Shown here: positions 21,901-24,875 of the stretch, piece by piece
Position numbering within the stretch: position 1 is the first letter of the stretch
Layout of the letters: every line of letters starts with the position of its first letter
Virus record (IMG/VR): IMGVR_UViG_3300006919_000334
Location: 1-27,584 of that record
Origin: a virus
DNA length: 27,584 nt
Strand: one strand, 5' to 3'
The notes under the pieces: model-generated
What the model was told of the DNA's origin: nothing
Database searches by the model: none
Seen by the model: the letters and a program-made list of their open reading frames with translations, nothing else
Made by a program: the position numbers and the translations under genes

Positions 21901-22424
21901 AGATATTTCCCAGCTTCAAAACCAGCGTTTGCCATTATCTTTTTTGTGGCATCTACTGCCTTATCGCCAACGAATAAAGGTACAGATTTTCCTTTTTTCA
22001 TAGCCTGCCCAACGCTACCTACAGTTTTACCTGCAGATTGAAATCCTCTAGCAACTTTTCCAGTGCCCATTAACCCCAGCCTTGCTATACCTGAGCCCCC
22101 AAATGAAACAAGGCTACCAGCCATAGGGAATGCAAATCCTAATAAATGCCCTACGCTGTGGGCAATAGATTGAAATTCGTCTTGTGGGTCTTCAGACCAG
22201 CCACCCATTGCAATAGGACCAAGAAACCCTTCTGTAAATCCTGAACTAAACTGAGATAGAACATTGCTTTGAGGAGCGTTTTGAGGTAGCTCTGTACCTT
22301 TCTTTCCAAAAGGCACGCCATACAATTTAGCGTATCTTTCTAATTCAGAAGCTTCTTCTGGGCTAAAACGAGAGTTGTTAAAACGATAAGCTCTTAATTT
22401 TACCCTAGTTTCATAAGGGGTCAT
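12942..22424 (-). CDS. giant virion protein with embedded DPBB-type RNA polymerase, 3160 aa
   Basis: The N-terminal ~330 residues are Gly/Ala-rich and hydrophobic in blocks (GHLLGFAFPMAGSLVSFGGS; NLIFGAVAGGFFGGLGNFV), suited to membrane penetration during ejection. Charged helical segments follow. Residues about 940-1330 look like the catalytic region of a single-chain multisubunit-type RNA polymerase. Candidate first-barrel elements are K1010-M-K-V-E-D-F-R-I-N and G-D-K1026-H with K1035-K-Q. R1279-V-P precedes D1322-V-D1324-G-D1326-K, the magnesium-binding D-x-D-G-D loop of the second double-psi barrel (18447-18461). crAss-like phage virion polymerases and YonO share this signature. Residues about 2775-3150 are again hydrophobic (LSLISLLAHPKTYLGNVVGG; FALAQVFVGSLFDSILPPPL). 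Its start overlaps the 353-aa gene as ATGA. It is probably packaged and injected to transcribe early genes; other activities may be present. Confidence 0.78.
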   Translation of the reverse strand: MTPYETRVKLRAYRFNNSRFSPEEASELERYAKLYGVPFGKKGTELPQNAPQSNVLSQFSSGFTEGFLGPIAMGGWSEDPQDEFQSIAHSVGHLLGFAFPMAGSLVSFGGSGIARLGLMGTGKVARGFQSAGKTVGSVGQAMKKGKSVPLFVGDKAVDATKKIMANAGFEAGKYLKAGEAVTHKAKLIDMAFQAQHLSVASAVSGMWNGQDDEVDNLIFGAVAGGFFGGLGNFVRIGNMVQHPNKVVSDAGKRSLWQHSKEFSNTLWDNRGQILRGALGSAFQGGMATAQGAPTATQIYEYGLGAFFGYGAHGVVEKKSTEFFNRYNEKKEDGILKRDFTEMRDMLNSEAYKELPLESQQLVKEKYSQHIGDIWDRMENSKLDRNDPDSVASVVLAEKIVEPYNEALNKKAEDFGKKVENLEPHEIAEVKAELLDMVPRSYRKQQEMNIIAEGVMRQIRDPKIEPEGKVKEIADKLTPEELAQVKEGYIDPLEKRIKEHFEELPKEKIEVTSQDILKAEEVILSDQPEVIVEPVIKRFLNQLQKESDIYDGNEVLEHAVKTYNELIPKTEGGKKDTRFIPVRGMVKEYIQIVQDKFPGIRVTPEMQNSLTQMFTRLSQGILRPIVSFNKTKKKTSSIWGFNALKKKVVGYEPRSADEKMHEKLWGDEVTVREFAEIVDKKGNTYVTLKPYERVWNSKTRQFEMVMSKEDWLNVTKGLNKKNQYLKIPKKDGGVERIYEYHPETQNFELKTIINEVVKKSNSKLITKNLLNKYIEKDYKVWLETMGYDPVKDKAIIENKGLRNLYNKAFKSNYLYEKNWNFKSAIARVKREALLSSKSFYEQDSKFFKDITKGTGEINIIAIEAEKNLLSRAGEIGKKWLNVEGKQPETFWTVDKNGKLVKQAWESKIDGWLVMHSDLYKRFMEANGFKGTDMSHMKPAVAVTMPDGSLFLVKGGVHPGAKAYNDAMPSKNSMIVVTSAIKAMPEGTKVYRGQAKKNGKYEIKDYDGPSLKMKVEDFRINFGVYGDKHSAEPTTIKKQMHSFFDSLTMSKEGYQEFMDAIHHQTVHGSDIANNYIKSLKENPDALPPQGFKVSELSDKDFIRVINNPNHKLHESLNKDIFKKIKKLEKAEEFEGAVYEELKEYANNFERWYRATGYNPVSAIINNSLYEKSVHIYRMNKFTNPEWKNSGSGWVAGVDPVMESLTGGIKKNTSYDFFEDGKLVKRKVGHFKVGHSHRKMKVKWIGKDKEIELEKAWEEFKAEKEPLLKARMRNKLMFAVMRVPANAISGTRGLLFDGFARSDVDLANWGVYMRGRDHFYIDGADVDGDKVFFYQGLPEKYMQDLVKNDSFLERVKGDKSIFFENKAEKMDKLFKSEVSKADLDYVKNNPLGQWSPGALRKTGMSAYEGKKGLEQIVNAKSFLQNVLADIITNKKGNLNVDIYKKNREGQTKWVGTLVGKTSEKQLYKEDGYYVVGTEAHSRTADSANYWNMANPQELIQIVTNSAFEKLTFIPSNKKAKPRKGTLQDIKNSLEYKHLHELNRKLYGYDYANNRAFTISEIQDAVRPFTGAPKTMSAIVDIAHKVSQNEMNIDPLRHFNYETYRESIRLLSRELLRDKNVLNYITRKNLRVMPLYYSIDYKAVYGAMKKYPDFITKSGKKLGQVPEKGGRKEDKEPYRDFLWEALESPNSEGLTPLEVRLGDTGKKIQRTFNNMFSNKRWEPGQNPKPIMRYSSRVEKEYKINDSYDVWSALQLNMKGKALDRALKGAGHTVEKGQIPYERINEIANRIVNGEQITGNNIEILENEKWSKQIQKAVDDIQAGKQPKTQSESKFLVLRDIIARQAEAIKIQFNHTFRNENQRVFENEQEANNLIRKDVVEISKIAKELKIKPEVAVDYYYNFLLSSLRPQPVRLEGLIRNLNGRIATAEKRGELDKVEILKAEKERTRAQYENTSTPRFIWSMDAIPDRVKAQFMKGYADTFDLLNTVSPEKAGKEVTDYLSKSKKDTKLGEIDSNIDGERIAEVEIDRLFKPTEVGGVEVAKETKGKAQNIPNDIPQVLRSITQSLKTLPDGAILRFEDLYTYMKAQQGDGPTSIKMATWDDIRNFNRFLKDIVNSTNQTGKVKKLYNFLFPDTVGKKQAGHDLDLLFKMKTPIRNAKDFGLATIKVPLSSMSFLQKVGGQMRELEDSIKNGMVESLFTGVSVKAELEAIPNGIQSFTDLFMFAQKSMNRERAWKTEDVAFYEQEWANTLKLWESKYEGKTFKITRNGKVIERTSEELIKDIQEQQGRFLKNFYESYLGAGVIDAEGEFQRVDWKRIDEKMEWAGNGLFIHDFIRYDKNGRFDIENFQKKVMDNVETFGVNALNKMLGNRNNPMSTELLNRVQHEIAMEEHLLSKKIKRNSDEAKNARVAWRKANEFFGIGRVGSEGKDGFVTEYFPQMNHDTKKLKPWVQEQQLKLKAKLENYVNDLTQGGKTVKEDSVYKIPKRYQFKELELQALTGRMPKEKQKEIWGVYGANNIKQTLIDLKLASQNADYQLYLGQRVESANGQSDYLVNFLNAEFRKGKEQWKDINAEYRPGTGQQRGDTHVPHFSYGFEVLEAYTNQWVSSLFKNMNALTFRKVINNYEQNNVFVKENPEMGDMWVNEMRKYASSLMGKPNALPTKYTGLTIVERAKLKQRIKESPEGIQKEWDKRKIERDDKIKKQYGTRTSLFNPLQNLEYRMSDQNMVEYLDAKSQQLNKWAIPGISKKFHGTPKAPKLFGMDLPTSEKARHQVLYQILNNIGAYESKLSLISLLAHPKTYLGNVVGGSSNTITNMGFSKFKRARDVKWLVNNVFAGAKLKDGTPITDRNTIHRWVAEIGALESFYINEAMMDKRLDIKKLKPFFKEVFSKRDITDATVMDLAKKYQVTDSILSAGGWFMRASERTLRTDAFIAHYLNAREALGQIIPNMPFDHPYLTGMALKGVEATQFLYHNVNRPAVARSTMGKVFTRFQPFMWNSIRFRRDIYKQAKIYGFNDKKSIDRLKRLAIMDLSTFALAQVFVGSLFDSILPPPLSYVQDTADWLFGDKKARERAFFSAYPSPILAPLQVATAPIHRYWMPLMTALINGEWERWANYYTWTMLPFGRLARSTIMTLERPEMTAEFMFGIPVHKFGTMIRKDNDGT

Positions 22425-23482
22425 TTACTTAATTGCTCAATTAACTTTGTAATAACGTCTCTTTCCAAGTCTCTTATCTCTTTTTTCTTTGCACCTTTAG
22501 TAACACCATAAGAATCATAAAGTTCTCGTTCTTCAGGAGAAATCTCATATAACTGGTCAATGCTTTTTTCTCCACCAGAAAGCATGGTCCTATACGTTTC
22601 TAGCTCTTCAATAATTGCTTTGGCTGATTGTCCCTGAGGGTCTGTGCCTCCGCCTAGTCCAAAATCGCCATCAGTAAAGTCATCGTAAATACCACCAGTC
22701 TGCCTTTCACCTGCTTCATTATACGTAACTCCAAGTTTTTCAAGCATATCGTCTACTAATTTGACCATACTTTGTCTTTTTGGGTTACTGGCAGGAAGCT
22801 TGATGGCTGTATTTATTGCAAAATCCAATGGTTGTCTTTCATTTGTCTTAGCATCATTGTAACTATCAATAATATCTGATTCATTTAGACCCATAAAAGG
22901 AGACTCATCAAAGAACTCTCTTAATTTTTTACCTCTTAAATGCTCAAGGTCAATAGGAGTTGACTTTGCATCTGCAATTCCCTGATTACGCAACGCCATT
23001 TTAGCCTGTACTGCACCGTATTTCTGGTCAAGAGATGAAATGTCATCTGCTATTCCTTGTGTAGCAAGAGAAGTTTGAGCAGGAATAAGCCCTAAAAGAG
23101 ACCTGGTTCTTTGTAAGTCCATGTCATGTGCTTGACTATCGTCTTGCATCACCTGTTTCATTGAATCTATCGTTGATTGATTCTTTGTGCGTAAAGAGTC
23201 TGCAAATAACTGATTTTGTTGATAGCTATCGTTTGCTAATGAATCTTGCATTTGAAGTTTACTCATCTCTGCATCTCGACTTAATGAGTCTTGAAGCAGT
23301 GCGTTCTCTCTATTTAAAGAGTCTTGCAACCTCATGTTTCCCATGCCCAAAGAATCTTTTAATAAGGTAATATCCTCATTCGCTTGAATCTGTTTATCGA
23401 CAGCATCGCTTTGCATACTGCCTTGCATTGCCCCACCTAAAAGCGAGCCTAATATTTCTAATACTGCGTCATCTTGTGCCAT
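22421..23482 (-). CDS. 353-aa coiled-coil virion protein with DSL repeats
   Basis: The N-terminus is hydrophobic (AVLEILGSLLGGAMQGSMQS). Residues 38-110 form a long helix in which D-S-L recurs at 43, 54, 65, 80 and 95, with D-S-M at 106. The steps are 11, 11, 15, 15 and 11, the periods of hendecad and pentadecad coiled coils. The rest is mixed helical and acidic, with TGGIYDDFTDGDFGLGGGTD near 263-282 and a charged C-terminal helix. It precedes the giant polymerase gene and is coupled to it by ATGA. A trans-periplasmic channel or internal-core role, like T7 gp15, would fit position and helix content, but no homology is claimed. AAGGA lies upstream of the ATG. Confidence 0.7.
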   Translation of the reverse strand: MAQDDAVLEILGSLLGGAMQGSMQSDAVDKQIQANEDITLLKDSLGMGNMRLQDSLNRENALLQDSLSRDAEMSKLQMQDSLANDSYQQNQLFADSLRTKNQSTIDSMKQVMQDDSQAHDMDLQRTRSLLGLIPAQTSLATQGIADDISSLDQKYGAVQAKMALRNQGIADAKSTPIDLEHLRGKKLREFFDESPFMGLNESDIIDSYNDAKTNERQPLDFAINTAIKLPASNPKRQSMVKLVDDMLEKLGVTYNEAGERQTGGIYDDFTDGDFGLGGGTDPQGQSAKAIIEELETYRTMLSGGEKSIDQLYEISPEERELYDSYGVTKGAKKKEIRDLERDVITKLIEQLSK

Positions 23483-23483
23483 G

Positions 23484-23939
23484 TTATGAATTCCTTATTG
23501 ATTCTTGTTCTGCTTTTAAATTAGCTATTTGGTCTTCTTGAGCCCATAATCTGTCTTGTGCCTTGCCAATTGTGTCTGTTAATGAAGCGTTTGTGTTATT
23601 AACTGCTGTTGAAATTTGATTTTGAAAATTAAAATTCTTTCCTGTGTCAGTAGCCAGAGTAAGAGGAGAACCAGAGTTCTTACCTTGAAGAGCATTCCAA
23701 TCGCTCATGGTCCTTCTATTAAAATTGCCCATTGCGTTTGGAAAAATGTCTCCTTTTCTCTTTTCTATATTTGCTATTTCCCTACTAATACTTGAAATCA
23801 CATTTCTTTGTTTTCTTGCTTTTGACCCACCAAGAAATGAAAAGAAACCGTCTCTTCCAATCCAAGTATCCCACCATCTTCCAGCTTTACTTCCTGAACC
23901 AAGAGCCCATGCTTCTGCCTCATTGTATGTTTTAGACAT
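23484..23939 (-). CDS. 151-aa small virion-operon protein
   Basis: The protein starts with an aromatic Gly-rich segment (AGRWWDTWIGRDGFFSFLGG) and a basic helix (KARKQRNVISSISREIANIE). The end is Asn/Gln-rich and helical, with heptad-like LTDTIGKAQDRLWAQEDQIA. Its ATG shares a base with the preceding stop (TAATG on the minus strand), so translation is coupled. The small size, aromatic start and position between nozzle and giant ejection protein suggest an internal or adaptor virion component. No family is recognised. Confidence 0.65.
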   Translation of the reverse strand: MSKTYNEAEAWALGSGSKAGRWWDTWIGRDGFFSFLGGSKARKQRNVISSISREIANIEKRKGDIFPNAMGNFNRRTMSDWNALQGKNSGSPLTLATDTGKNFNFQNQISTAVNNTNASLTDTIGKAQDRLWAQEDQIANLKAEQESIRNS

Positions 23940-24433
23940 TAGTAACTCCCTTTTATTTTTGTTGCTCCACCTTTACCTTTATTAGCCATAAATAATGTCC
24001 CTGCTAATAAAGCCCAACCCACTGGTCCCATTGATGTTAATGCTCCTTGAACTGCGGTACCTGCTCCAGTTAGCAAGCCTCCAGTTTTTGCAAATCCAGC
24101 CTTTGTTGCCAAGCTTCCTAAACCTGTAACTGGGGAAGTTATTCCTTTTGCCACAGCTTGCTCTGCACCTCCTAAGAAAGTAGCTGAATCATCACCGTAA
24201 GTAAGCACTTTGGACAACAGTCCTTTGCTTTGGGTTCCTGTTTTTGCTTTTTGAACTGTGGTCCCTGCTTTTGATTTTGCAAGCTTAGTTGCTTTATAGT
24301 CCTTAGCCAACCAATCACCAACTGTTGGACCAGCTTTTAATGCTAGGTCTGTTCTGTATCTCTTTTTTCTATCATACGCCCAATAATCGGCTACGTCTGA
24401 CTTACTACTATGTTTTGAATAATTATCTGCCAT
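23939..24433 (-). CDS. 164-aa Ala/Gly-rich, gp14-like ejection protein candidate
   Basis: The start is taken at ATG 24433, because AGGA lies just upstream and the previous gene's stop is only a base away. An ATG at 24484 would overlap that gene by 50 bases. The N-terminus is basic and polar (ADNYSKHSSKSDVADYWAYD). The middle is Lys/Thr-rich. The last 70 residues are small and hydrophobic (GLLTGAGTAVQGALTSMGPV, then GWALLAGTLFMANKGKG). Amphipathic or membrane-inserting segments in a small protein after the nozzle gene resemble the position and character of T7 gp14, the outer-membrane part of the ejection channel. This is an analogy, not homology. Confidence 0.65.
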   Translation of the reverse strand: MADNYSKHSSKSDVADYWAYDRKKRYRTDLALKAGPTVGDWLAKDYKATKLAKSKAGTTVQKAKTGTQSKGLLSKVLTYGDDSATFLGGAEQAVAKGITSPVTGLGSLATKAGFAKTGGLLTGAGTAVQGALTSMGPVGWALLAGTLFMANKGKGGATKIKGSY

Positions 24434-24434
24434 G

Positions 24435-24875
24435 TTAATTCCTGTTGATTGGTCTGTAAGTAAAGGTAATATCTGAAAGTTCAAAATCGTCTATGGAAGT
24501 ACTTGAGTTGTAACCCATACCAGATGTGATATATGCAATTTTTATTTGAACTACTTTACCGTATTTATTGTTTTTAATAAAATCAAATTCTGCGGTTTTT
24601 ATTTTTCCATTTGTTCTGGACAGCCTAGCTCCATTGTCATAAACAGAAAACTCATTGTCGTTTACTGTATCGAAGTCAACAAAAGAACCAGCTTCATCTA
24701 ATCTATATGTGATTTTTAAAGGACTAATTCCAATATCACGCATCTTGTAAGTAATACTACATCTGTTGAATTTTTTATTAATACTAATATCGCCCATGTC
24801 GTAATGCTTGGTAATTAGTTTACCAGAAGAGATAGCTTTTCTATCTGACGTTGTTGATTTTAATAGTATTGCCAT
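24435..24875 (-). CDS. 146-aa beta-rich virion protein
   Basis: The protein is almost all predicted strands, with SITYKMRDIGISPLKITYRL in the middle and an end FELSDITFTYRPI followed by NRN. An F-x-x-x-D-I-x-x-x-Y-R ending resembles the C-terminal beta domain of some phage nozzle/stabilisation proteins. Here it is a separate gene directly after the nozzle protein and coupled to it by a TAATG overlap. It may be a detached nozzle domain or a small tail decoration protein. The evidence is pattern plus position. Confidence 0.65.
   Translation of the reverse strand: MAILLKSTTSDRKAISSGKLITKHYDMGDISINKKFNRCSITYKMRDIGISPLKITYRLDEAGSFVDFDTVNDNEFSVYDNGARLSRTNGKIKTAEFDFIKNNKYGKVVQIKIAYITSGMGYNSSTSIDDFELSDITFTYRPINRN

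Noticed and set aside
12942-22424. Many rightward open frames inside the giant gene (for example near 18511, 20380 and 20928)
   Set aside because: They lie wholly opposite a strongly coding 3160-codon frame, lack ribosome sites and show runs of hydrophobic residues typical of antisense reading.
12942-22424. Direct classification as a crAss-like phage
   Set aside because: The polymerase signature fits, but strong Shine-Dalgarno use, the integrase and the T7-like ejection gene order do not, and the capsid genes needed to decide are outside the window.
24433-24484. A start at ATG 24484 for the 164-residue protein
   Set aside because: It would overlap the preceding gene by 50 bases; ATG 24433 has AGGA directly upstream.
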